Below are positions 1-5,199 of a stretch of 5,199 nt of DNA, piece by piece (within the stretch, counting starts at the first letter, position 1; each line of letters opens with the position of its first letter). A model generated the notes under the pieces. That model did not search any database and had not been told where the DNA came from. It was given only the letters and a program-made list of their open reading frames with translations. The stretch is from an uncultured Candidatus Methylacidiphilales bacterium (lineage in GTDB: Bacteria > Verrucomicrobiota > Verrucomicrobiia > Methylacidiphilales > CALFVM01). The position numbers were made by a program, and so were the translations under genes. The DNA lies in contig CALFVM010000003.1 in NCBI GenBank assembly GCA_937928665.1, positions 1 to 5,199 on the forward strand, written 5' to 3'.

Positions 1-351
1 ACCCTCATTACCTCCACCGCCCGGATTGGTTCCATCCCCGCCACCCGACTGATTGCCACCAGGCCCCTGACCCTGACCGTTACCCGGGTGACCTCCCTCA
101 CCACCCGCCTGCTGCCCCTCGCCGCCGGGCGGGCCCCCATCAGCCCCCGGTCCGGGCGCGGTTGCCAAGGCCGTGGCAATCGCCGAATAAACCTGGCGAA
201 GCTCAATGGCGAAACTGCTCAGAACCGCAAACCCAACCAACGCGACCAAAGCCAGGATCAGCGTGAACTCGAGGGTGTTCTGCCCACGAGCCGCATGATC
301 GCGGGCCGCGCAAAAGCAGCCACCGCATATAAAGATCGGCCTAAGTTTCAT
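1..351 (-). CDS. Flp-type pilin-like protein with glycine-rich C-terminal tail (3' end outside window)
   Basis: Reading the minus strand from the ATG at 351-349 gives an open frame of 117 codons with no stop before the window edge, so the C-terminus is missing. An in-frame stop lies upstream at 447-445, and no other ATG, GTG or TTG occurs between that stop and the hydrophobic segment, so this start is the only ordinary one; no clear ribosome binding site precedes it. Residues 1-22 form a basic leader with cysteines at 9, 12 and 14. 'RGQNTLEF' (22-29) matches the class IV prepilin peptidase motif: Gly23 at -1 and Glu28 at +5. A hydrophobic helix follows (about 29-48), then a short amphipathic stretch ending 'IATALATA', as in Flp/Fap pilins. 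From about residue 65 the protein becomes a low-complexity tail of Gly with Pro, Gln, Asn and Glu. Ordinary Flp pilins are about 50-80 residues and lack such a tail. Inferred role: a processed inner-membrane or pilus subunit, possibly a pseudopilin. It is transcribed away from the Tad-like genes on the other strand. Confidence 0.72.
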   Translation of the reverse strand, partial: MKLRPIFICGGCFCAARDHAARGQNTLEFTLILALVALVGFAVLSSFAIELRQVYSAIATALATAPGPGADGGPPGGEGQQAGGEGGHPGNGQGQGPGGNQSGGGDGTNPGGGGNEG

Positions 352-628
352 CGGTGGGGCACTGGCGACAATCGCCTCTTTCCCAAAGGTTATCGCCCCG
401 GTCAGGTGCCACCAGAAAACGTTTTGGGTGATTTCGCCTAGAGCTTAACGGCCTTACCTCAACCGAATCTCGTGCCCTTCTTCCCGAACTGATTGTTTGC
501 ACCCTAGAGCCCAATTATTGGGCTGGCAGCACCTAGTCGCCAACCCCGTCACCACCGATCATGTTGGCATGAAAACATTCGTCAGGACGGTCGTGAACGC
601 GGGCACTCCCCCTGCCACCAAGGCTTCG
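352..628. promoter_or_regulatory. Divergent intergenic spacer between the pilin-like gene and the TadG-like gene
   Basis: This 277-nt spacer separates two divergent genes, so it should carry promoters for both. I found no convincing -35/-10 pair on either strand. It contains the palindrome at 508-524 and, in the leader of the minus-strand pilin-like gene, a small inverted repeat at 364-376 (5-bp arms GGCGA/TCGCC, 3-nt loop) that ends 13 nt upstream of its start codon. Open frames can be extended into the spacer (for example from a TTG at 497), but they do not resemble anything and are better explained as non-coding. Confidence 0.45.
508..524. promoter_or_regulatory. Perfect 17-bp palindrome, candidate operator
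   Basis: AGCCCAATTATTGGGCT has two perfect 8-bp half-sites (AGCCCAAT and ATTGGGCT) around one central T. It sits 104 nt upstream of the TadG-like start at 629 and 156 nt upstream of the divergent pilin-like start at 351. The AT-rich centre and GC-rich flanks fit a site for a dimeric helix-turn-helix regulator. No T-run follows, so a rho-independent terminator is less likely. No regulator gene is visible in the window and no motif family was matched; the operator role is inference. Confidence 0.35.
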
Positions 629-1225
629 ATGGCACCAACGATCCGGGCGAGGCCTGCGCGGCCCGAGCAAGGTTCCGCCCTCGTCCTGGTCGTCCTGACG
701 ATGTTGGTCGTCCTCCTCATGGGCGCGTTGGCCGTCGATCACGGCATCCTCGTTCTCGAAGCCAACCGGGTCCAGCGCGCCTGCGATGCGGCCGCTCTCG
801 CCGCCGCCATTCACTTGTCCGGACTTCAACAAGCCCCGACATCTCAGGATTTAGCCGCCGCCCGCGCCCAAGCCATCAGCACCGCCGGAGCCAACAAGGT
901 CGCCATCACCGCCAGCATCCAACCCCAGGGCCGCATCTTTCGCGACACCCTCGGATCCCGTTTCGATTCAGGAGACCGGAGTTTCGAGGTCTTTCTCCTC
1001 AACCCCAAAGATCAAACCAACGGCAACAGCCCGCATCCCATCCAAGACGTCGCACGGATCGAAATTGTCGAACGATCGACTATGCAGGGCCGGAACGGAG
1101 CCCGCATGGGCATCCGCTTCTTCCCCCCCAGCGGGATCGACACCTCCAACCGGGACGTGGTCATTGCCCAACCCGGTGAATCAGCCTTCTCCGCCAGCAT
1201 CCTCCGCCTCGTCGACGACCTGTGA
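629..1225 (+). CDS. Short TadG-like (Tad-domain) membrane-anchored protein, internally deleted paralogue
   Basis: The protein is 198 aa from the ATG at 629. I chose this start because 'MAPT...QGSALVL' aligns residue for residue with the start of the paralogue at 1792 ('MSPI...RGSALVL'), and AAGG at 620-623 lies 5 nt upstream. In-frame starts further upstream (TTG 497, ATG 569) would add a leader the paralogue lacks. Residues 15-36 form the hydrophobic N-terminal helix after Gly15; 'LAVDHGILVLEANRVQRACDAAALAAA' (positions about 34-60) is the TadE/TadG-like N-terminal domain (Pfam Tad, PF13400). After about residue 97 the protein skips about 136 residues present in the paralogue and resumes at about residue 109 with the shared C-terminal block (SGDR.FEVF, QTNGNSPHP.QDVAR.EIV, F.PPS.ID, ILRL.DDL). 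The reading frame is intact, so it is probably expressed and not simply decayed. Likely an inner-membrane-anchored periplasmic protein of a Tad/Flp-like system; its precise role is unknown. The gap to the next gene is 106 nt. Confidence 0.72.
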   Translation: MAPTIRARPARPEQGSALVLVVLTMLVVLLMGALAVDHGILVLEANRVQRACDAAALAAAIHLSGLQQAPTSQDLAAARAQAISTAGANKVAITASIQPQGRIFRDTLGSRFDSGDRSFEVFLLNPKDQTNGNSPHPIQDVARIEIVERSTMQGRNGARMGIRFFPPSGIDTSNRDVVIAQPGESAFSASILRLVDDL

Positions 1226-1331
1226 CTTTATAGCTCTTCAACCGCCGCATCCAGAAGACCCTAACTCCTAGGGCCATAATTTCAGGCCGGATGCGCCTAT
1301 GCCGCCCGGTCCATCGCTTTAACCTGTCCTT

Positions 1332-1778
1332 ATGATTCGGAGCCTTCCCAAAAACAAGCTCCGCTCCCGGGGCCAGGCCGTCGTGGAGTTCGCGCTAGTC
1401 CTCCCCTTCCTCCTCATCCTCCTCCTCGGGATCATTGAGATGAGCTGGCTGGCCAAAACCTACATCACTTTGGCCAACGCAGCACGCGAAGGTGCCCGCA
1501 CCGCCGCTGTCGGACGAACAACCGCTGCAGTAGCCCAACGCACCGAACAGGCAGCTTCACCCCTCAGTGTCACCGTCACCCTCCAAGTCTCAACCGACGA
1601 TGGCGCCACCTGGTCCAACCTCACCAACAACGCAGGTGCCACTGGCAACAGTGCCCAAACCGGCCATCTCATCCGTATCCGCGTCCATGCCACCCACTCC
1701 CAACTCTCCGGCTTTTTTCCTTTCCTCAATTCTTTGAACGTCCGCGAAGAAGCCGTCATGCGGCGCGAGCCGACCTAA
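1332..1778 (+). CDS. TadE-like minor pilin / pseudopilin
   Basis: A 148-residue protein, about the usual size for TadE-like proteins (Pfam PF07811). Residues 1-13 are a basic leader; 'RGQAVVEFALVLP' (13-25) has Gly14 at the cleavage position and Glu19 at +5, the signature processed by a TadV-type prepilin peptidase. A hydrophobic helix runs from about 20 to 38 ('FALVLPFLLILLLGIIEM') and is followed by 'ANAAREGARTAAVG', a conserved TadE stretch. The rest is a small, Thr/Asn-rich periplasmic domain with the 'I.IRVHA' strand often seen before the C-terminus. In characterised systems TadE and TadF are pseudopilins needed for Flp pilus biogenesis; a function here is inferred by family. No clear ribosome binding site precedes the ATG. 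The stop codon is 13 nt from the next TadG-like start, so the two are probably co-transcribed. An independent promoter in the 106-nt gap upstream cannot be excluded. Confidence 0.88.
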   Translation: MIRSLPKNKLRSRGQAVVEFALVLPFLLILLLGIIEMSWLAKTYITLANAAREGARTAAVGRTTAAVAQRTEQAASPLSVTVTLQVSTDDGATWSNLTNNAGATGNSAQTGHLIRIRVHATHSQLSGFFPFLNSLNVREEAVMRREPT

Positions 1779-1791
1779 CAGGAACCAACCT

Positions 1792-2805
1792 ATGTCACCC
1801 ATCTTGCCCACCGCCCGCTCCAGATCCCGTCGTGGCTCCGCCCTTGTACTCGTCGTCCTCTCCATGCTCGTCCTGCTCATCGTAGCCGCCCTCGCCGTCG
1901 ATCACGGCGTCCTCGCCCTCGAAGCCAGCCGGGTCCAACGCGCATGCGACGCCGCCGCCCTCGCCGCCGCCGTCCACATGGCCAGCCTCTCCCACACCGC
2001 TACTGCCGACAACTTCGCCGCCGCTCGGGAACGCGCCGTCGCCACCGCCGCCCAAAACGGAGTCACCATCACCACAGCCAACGTGCTCTTTCAAAGCGGG
2101 AATACCCGTGTCCGGGTCAACGGCTCCAAACAGGTCCCCCTCTTCTTTGGCCAGATCGCCGGCGGCACCTCCGCCGCCATCAACCGCCACGCCACCGCCG
2201 AGTTCGGCCGCGTCCGGAGCCTCGGCGGCGTTCTCCCTCTCGGCCTCACCCAGAACGATTACGACCTCTACGGCCCCGGCGGTGACAACGAAGGCCAGAC
2301 CTTCACCGTCTCCCTCATTCGCAACCAAAGCGAAGGATTCAACCAGGGCAACATCGTCGGCCTCAGCGTCCAAATCGGTTCCAACGGCAAATCCCCCGCC
2401 CACTGGCAAAACGAACTCGAGGGCACTAGCACCCTGCCCCCAGTCTCCAAAGGCCAGAATCTCGAACTCAACTCCCTCAACGCCAACCTCGGCAACCAGT
2501 CCACCCGACTCCGCAACGGTCTCAACTCCCGCATGTCCTCCGGTGACCGCGAATTCGAAGTCTTCATCCTCAACACAAAAGGCCAGACCAACGGCAACAG
2601 CCCCCACCCCGTCCAGGATGTCGCCAGAGTCGAAATCGTTCAGGACGTCACCACCACAGGTCGCGCCGCTTCTGAACGCGCCATGGTCACCCTCCGCTTC
2701 CTCCCCCCCAGCCAAATCGATCTCTCCGGGCGCGGAGCCGAACTGACCTCCAACAACGCCCAAGGCTTTGGCATCAAGATCCTCCGCCTCGCCGACGATC
2801 TCTAG
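1792..2805 (+). CDS. TadG-like pilus-assembly protein, full-length paralogue
   Basis: A 337-residue protein; AGGA at 1780-1783 lies 8 nt upstream of the ATG. A basic leader ('RSRSRRG', ending at Gly15) precedes a hydrophobic helix at about 17-36. 'DHGVLALEASRVQRACDAAALAAA' (37-60) is the TadE/TadG-like N-terminal domain (PF13400). Residues about 98-140 ('NTRVRVNGSKQVPLFFGQIAGG', then 'INRHATAEFG') match the strand pattern common in TadG-like proteins, where a V.V....P.FF...G segment precedes an A.A repeat. The remainder is not a domain I recognise; residues 249-337 are strongly shared with the short paralogue at 629-1225. Unlike TadE, there is no Glu at +5 after Gly15, so processing by prepilin peptidase is doubtful and the helix probably stays as a membrane anchor. 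TadG proteins are thought to link the pilus apparatus to the envelope. Flanked by the TadE-like gene (13 nt) and a secreted-protein gene (22 nt), probably in one operon. Confidence 0.82.
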   Translation: MSPILPTARSRSRRGSALVLVVLSMLVLLIVAALAVDHGVLALEASRVQRACDAAALAAAVHMASLSHTATADNFAAARERAVATAAQNGVTITTANVLFQSGNTRVRVNGSKQVPLFFGQIAGGTSAAINRHATAEFGRVRSLGGVLPLGLTQNDYDLYGPGGDNEGQTFTVSLIRNQSEGFNQGNIVGLSVQIGSNGKSPAHWQNELEGTSTLPPVSKGQNLELNSLNANLGNQSTRLRNGLNSRMSSGDREFEVFILNTKGQTNGNSPHPVQDVARVEIVQDVTTTGRAASERAMVTLRFLPPSQIDLSGRGAELTSNNAQGFGIKILRLADDL

Positions 2806-2827
2806 GCATCCACCGCCCCTCACCCCC

Positions 2828-3847
2828 ATGCGCGCGACGATCCTTTCTCTTGCCCTTCTCCTGTTCGTCGTCTCCGCCCACGCTGACTTCGCCGTTTCCA
2901 GCCTCGGAGTCGATCAGGCGATCATCGAATTCGCCGAACTCGATCCTGCCACCGTCCTGGCCTCCCCCTTCCAAACCGGCGATGCCCCTGTCAAGGTGAC
3001 CCAAGTCACCCTGCCCCTCATCGTCCGTAACGACACCACTCCGTTTCGCGTCTTCATCTACTCCAACTCCGGAGCCATGGATCCCGACAACCTCACCGCC
3101 GTCCCCGACGCACTCCTCTTCGAACTCGACCCGCCGCCCGGCGGTTTTAACGAGGTCGAAGGCGATCAACGGGCCGACTACACCTTCACCTATTCCGGCG
3201 AAGTCGAACTCCCCGCCAACGCCTGGTTCTGGGTCGTCGGCACCGTCGCGCCCGACCAAGGCAGCGGTTCAGGCGAATACGCCTGGTTCTTTATCGAAGG
3301 CGAACCGGAAGACGTTCCCGAAGGCATGTTCTTTGCCTTCTCCGGCCTCGTCGGCACCGAATGGAGCACCGAATACCTCGGCCCGCAAATGTTCGCCGTC
3401 GAAGGGATCCTCGGAAGTGCCCCGCCCTCCAGTCCGCTCGCTTCCTGGCGGGCCAACTACTTCAGCCAGGAAACTCTCGATGATCCCGCCCTCGAAACCA
3501 CCGTCTGGGGCAACACCGCCGACCCCGACGGCGATGGCATCCCGAATCTGATCGAGTTCGCCCTCAGCGGCATCCCCACCGATCCCGGCTCCGCCCCCCT
3601 CCCCACCCTCGGCACCATCACCATCGGCGACGACCAGTTCCTTTCCCTGACCGTGAACAAAAATCCGGACGCAACCGACCTGACCTTCGACGTGAGAACC
3701 TCGACCGACCTCGCCACCTGGCAGAGCGGAACCGGACACACCGTCGTGGTGGAAGATTCCGAAACCACCCTCATCGTCCGCTCCCATGCCCCCATCGGAA
3801 CCGGGCGACGGTTCCTGCGCCTGTTTGTTTCGGTGATCGAACCATAA
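2828..3847 (+). CDS. Secreted protein with signal peptide, N-terminal beta-sandwich-like domain and verrucomicrobial-type C-terminal domain
   Basis: I placed the start at the ATG at 2828 (339 aa) because a classical signal peptide follows at once: a hydrophobic core (5-16) and an A-x-A site 'SAHA|DF' near residue 19. A longer frame from 2768 would overlap the previous gene and bury the signal peptide. Residues about 50-195 ('VTLPLIVRND..PFRVFIYSNSG', 'YTFTYSGEVELPANAWFWVVGTV') read as a beta-rich domain resembling the 'choice-of-anchor' modules of exported proteins; this match is tentative. Residues 207-339 contain WRANYF, an acidic loop 'DPDGDGIPNLIEFAL' (232-246) resembling a type-3 thrombospondin or EF-hand-like calcium site, 'STDLATW' and a closing 'RRFLRLFV', a C-terminal arrangement I associate with Verrucomicrobiota exported proteins. 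No PEP-CTERM helix or other anchor is seen at the C-terminus. It follows the TadG-like gene by 22 nt, so it may be a surface or pilus-associated protein. No catalytic motif is visible. Confidence 0.75.
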   Translation: MRATILSLALLLFVVSAHADFAVSSLGVDQAIIEFAELDPATVLASPFQTGDAPVKVTQVTLPLIVRNDTTPFRVFIYSNSGAMDPDNLTAVPDALLFELDPPPGGFNEVEGDQRADYTFTYSGEVELPANAWFWVVGTVAPDQGSGSGEYAWFFIEGEPEDVPEGMFFAFSGLVGTEWSTEYLGPQMFAVEGILGSAPPSSPLASWRANYFSQETLDDPALETTVWGNTADPDGDGIPNLIEFALSGIPTDPGSAPLPTLGTITIGDDQFLSLTVNKNPDATDLTFDVRTSTDLATWQSGTGHTVVVEDSETTLIVRSHAPIGTGRRFLRLFVSVIEP

Positions 3848-3860
3848 ACTTCCGCCGCGT

Positions 3861-3879
3861 TGTTTCTGACGAAACATTT
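3861..3879 (+). terminator. Weak hairpin after the secreted-protein gene, possible terminator
   Basis: TGTTTC (3861-3866) pairs perfectly with GAAACA (3871-3876) around a TGAC tetraloop, and TTT follows at 3877-3879. It starts 13 nt past the stop codon at 3847 and lies between convergent genes, where a terminator would be expected. The stem is only 6 bp, rich in A-T pairs, and the T-run is short, so its strength is doubtful. Confidence 0.3.
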
Positions 3880-3913
3880 ACCCTGTTCCCACGACCGCCC
3901 GGAAACGAGACTC

Positions 3914-3985
3914 TGCACGCTACAGGGATCGAACCTGTGACCTTCCGCGTGTGAAGCGGACGCTCTACCGCTAAGCTAAGCGTGC
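3914..3985 (-). tRNA. tRNA-Val (anticodon CAC)
   Basis: On the minus strand, 3985 to 3914 folds into a complete cloverleaf. The 7-bp acceptor stem is perfect (GCACGCT with AGCGTGC). The D arm is GCTT/GAGC with loop AGCGGTA carrying the GG pair. The anticodon arm TCCGC/GCGGA has loop TTCACAC, so the anticodon is CAC, reading GUG for valine. A 5-nt variable loop and the T arm ACAGG-TTCGATC-CCTGT follow, and the discriminator base is A (3914), as expected for tRNA-Val. The 3' CCA is not encoded (GAG follows), so it must be added by CCA-adding enzyme. No intron is present. It lies 57 nt downstream of the adenylyltransferase gene on the same strand. Confidence 0.96.
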
Positions 3986-3993
3986 GTAATCGA

Positions 3994-4023
3994 ATTCAAA
4001 GAATGCCCCGGCAGAACCCTCAA
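3994..4023 (-). promoter_or_regulatory. Possible sigma-70-type promoter of the tRNA-Val gene
   Basis: On the minus strand, TTGAGG (4023-4018) and TTGAAT (3999-3994) are separated by 18 nt. Each matches 4 of 6 consensus bases, and the -10-like element ends 8 nt before the tRNA 5' end. Spacing and position fit a promoter, but the matches are modest; read-through from the upstream adenylyltransferase gene is the alternative. Confidence 0.3.
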
Positions 4024-4042
4024 AGCAAGCCCAGAGCGGACC

Positions 4043-5199
4043 TCAGTAGACCGGCATCTCGGGGTCCACATCTTCCGCCCACGCCTCAATCCCGCCTTCC
4101 AATCCCCGGACCCGCTTGAACCCCGCATGCTGCAGCAGCCGGAACGCCTGCTCGGTCCGCTGATGCCCCTTGCAATAAATGACAATCTCATCCGCGCTGT
4201 CGAGTTCATGCACCCGTTGGGCCAAGTCATTAACCGGAATCAGCCGCGCCCCCGGCAACGCACAAATCTTGAACTCATGCGCCTCCCGCACATCGAGAAT
4301 CACCACCTTCTCCCCCGCATCCATCTTCGCCTTCAACTCCAGCGGCGCAATCTCCGGCATGGCCGCTCCCCGCGTCACCGGCGCATCCACCGGCGCGGTC
4401 CCGCAAAACTGATCATAATCCACCAACGACGTAATCGTCGGACTCGTCCCGCACATCGGGCAGTTCGGATCTTTCCGCACCTTCAGTTCCTTAAACTTCA
4501 TCTTCAGCGCATCGAAAATCAGCAGCCGGCCAATGAGAGGGTCGCCCTGGCCAATGATCAGTTTGATCGTTTCAATCGCCTGGATCACCCCGATCACTCC
4601 CGGCAACACCCCGAGCACCCCGCCCTCCGCACACGTCGGCACCAGCCCCGCCTCCGGCGGCTCCGGAAACAGACAACGATAACACGGCCCCTTCTCCGCC
4701 CAGAACACCGAGCACTGCCCGTCGAACCGGAAAATCGACCCATACACATTCGGTTTGCCCGCCAAGACACACGCATCATTGGTCAGATATCGCGTGGCAA
4801 AATTATCCGTCCCGTCTACCACCACATCATATTCCTTGAACAAATCCGCCACCGTATCCGACCGGAGCGCCATCTCATACGTCCGGACATCCACGTGCGG
4901 ATTGATCTCCTTCATCGTCGCCGCCGCCGATTGCGTCTTGTATTGCCCGACCGAGGACGTCTTGTGAATGATCTGCCGCTGCAAATTAGAAAGATCCACC
5001 CGGTCAAAATCAACCACGCCAATCCGGCCCACCCCCGCCGCCGCCAAATAAGCCAACAACGGCGAGCCCAACCCCCCCGTGCCAATCGTGAGCACCCGCG
5101 CCGCTTTCAACCGCTTCTGCCCGTCCAGGTTCACCTCCGGCATGATCAAATGACGGCTGTATCGCTTGATCTCTTCGTTGGAAAACGCGACGTCTTCCA
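4043..5199 (-). CDS. moeB: MoeB/ThiF-family sulfur-carrier adenylyltransferase fused to a rhodanese domain (5' end cut by window)
   Basis: The enzyme activates the C-terminal Gly-Gly of a ubiquitin-like sulfur carrier (MoaD, ThiS or CysO type) with ATP, and the fused rhodanese domain can donate the sulfur, as in MOCS3 and MoeZ. Residues are counted from the TTG at 5149-5147. The ThiF domain shows GTGGLGSP (23-30, nucleotide loop), DFDRVDLSNLQRQ (47-59), DGTDN (112-116), zinc cysteines C156/C159 (CYRC) and C230/C233 (CPMC), and C173 in 'TCAEGGVLG' at the conserved Cys position of the family. The rhodanese domain runs from about 267 to 368: 'ILDVREAHEF' (284-293), active-site Cys326 in 'YCKGHQRT', and the ending 'GGIEAWAEDVDPEMPVY'. 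The true start is further upstream than 5149: coding continues in frame to the edge as 'EDVAFSNEEIKRYSRH', and 'EIKRYSRH' is the conserved MoeB N-terminus. At least 384 residues are visible, close to the usual size of about 390. Which carrier it serves cannot be told without the upstream neighbours. Confidence 0.93.
   Translation of the reverse strand, partial: EDVAFSNEEIKRYSRHLIMPEVNLDGQKRLKAARVLTIGTGGLGSPLLAYLAAAGVGRIGVVDFDRVDLSNLQRQIIHKTSSVGQYKTQSAAATMKEINPHVDVRTYEMALRSDTVADLFKEYDVVVDGTDNFATRYLTNDACVLAGKPNVYGSIFRFDGQCSVFWAEKGPCYRCLFPEPPEAGLVPTCAEGGVLGVLPGVIGVIQAIETIKLIIGQGDPLIGRLLIFDALKMKFKELKVRKDPNCPMCGTSPTITSLVDYDQFCGTAPVDAPVTRGAAMPEIAPLELKAKMDAGEKVVILDVREAHEFKICALPGARLIPVNDLAQRVHELDSADEIVIYCKGHQRTEQAFRLLQHAGFKRVRGLEGGIEAWAEDVDPEMPVY

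Noticed and set aside
1..156. Tandem-repeat or CRISPR-like appearance of the Gly-codon-rich stretch
   Set aside because: The spacing of the acc/gcc/ccc triplets is irregular and explained by Gly-rich coding on the minus strand; there are no constant direct repeats with unique spacers.
389..412. Sigma-54-like promoter on the minus strand (TGGCAC followed by a G-rich stretch)
   Set aside because: The -24 half matches, but the -12 half lacks the GC at the required spacing.
88..441. A 117-codon plus-strand open frame opposite the pilin-like gene
   Set aside because: Its product is basic, repetitive and motif-free, while the minus strand encodes a recognisable prepilin leader, helix and tail in the same place.
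497..628. N-terminal extension of the short TadG-like protein from a TTG at 497 or an ATG at 569
   Set aside because: The paralogue begins exactly where the ATG at 629 aligns, a weak AAGG precedes 629, and the extension covers the palindrome and has no protein-like features.
1259..1273. Small inverted repeat CCCTA/TAGGG between the short TadG-like and TadE-like genes
   Set aside because: Only 5 bp with a 5-nt loop and no T-run; arms of this size are expected by chance, so I do not call a terminator.
2768..2827. Longer start for the secreted protein
   Set aside because: It would overlap the preceding gene by 38 nt and place a hydrophilic stretch before a clean signal peptide starting at 2828.
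1795..2829. A 344-codon open frame on the minus strand, antisense to the long TadG-like gene
   Set aside because: Its translation is a monotonous Gly/Glu/Asp/Val mixture without motifs, as expected opposite a GC-rich gene with strong third-position C bias. The plus-strand gene has a clear family match and a paralogue.

Overview
The window looks like a chromosomal segment of a GC-rich Gram-negative bacterium, most likely a member of the Verrucomicrobiota. The best lineage clue is the secreted protein at 2828-3847. Its C-terminal half has the layout typical of that phylum: a 'WR..YF' motif, a calcium-loop-like 'DPDGDGIPNLIEFAL', a 'ST[D]L.TW' strand and a closing 'RRFLRLFV'. Several starts lack a clear Shine-Dalgarno sequence. 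The lineage is an inference; no ribosomal marker is present.

Region 1 (1-3847) is a set of Tad/Flp-pilus-like genes for small surface or periplasmic proteins. At the left edge, on the minus strand, is the 5' part of a Flp-type pilin-like gene (351 down to 1) with a class IV prepilin processing motif and a glycine-rich tail; it runs off the window. A divergent spacer (352-628) contains a perfect 17-bp palindrome at 508-524. On the plus strand follow a short TadG-like gene (629-1225), a TadE-like gene (1332-1778), a full-length TadG-like paralogue (1792-2805) and the secreted protein (2828-3847). The last three are spaced 13 and 22 nt apart and look like one transcription unit. The two TadG-like genes are diverged duplicates; the first lacks an internal block of about 136 residues in frame but keeps the N-terminal anchor and a distinctive C-terminal block. 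No ATPase, secretin or platform gene of a Tad secretion machine is visible, so the assembly machinery, if any, lies elsewhere.

Region 2 (3848-5199) is unrelated housekeeping on the minus strand. It holds a tRNA-Val with anticodon CAC (3985-3914) and a MoeB/ThiF-type adenylyltransferase fused to a C-terminal rhodanese domain (5199-4043). The fusion gene activates a ubiquitin-like sulfur carrier for molybdopterin, thiamine or cysteine synthesis. Its 5' end is cut by the right edge, possibly within the start codon. The plus-strand cluster and the minus-strand genes converge at about 3848-3914.

I see no insertion sequence, CRISPR array, phage gene or replication origin. The points most worth a second look are the duplicated and internally deleted TadG pair with its unnamed conserved C-terminal block, the pilin-like gene with a Gly-rich tail at the left edge, and the non-canonical rhodanese active loop.
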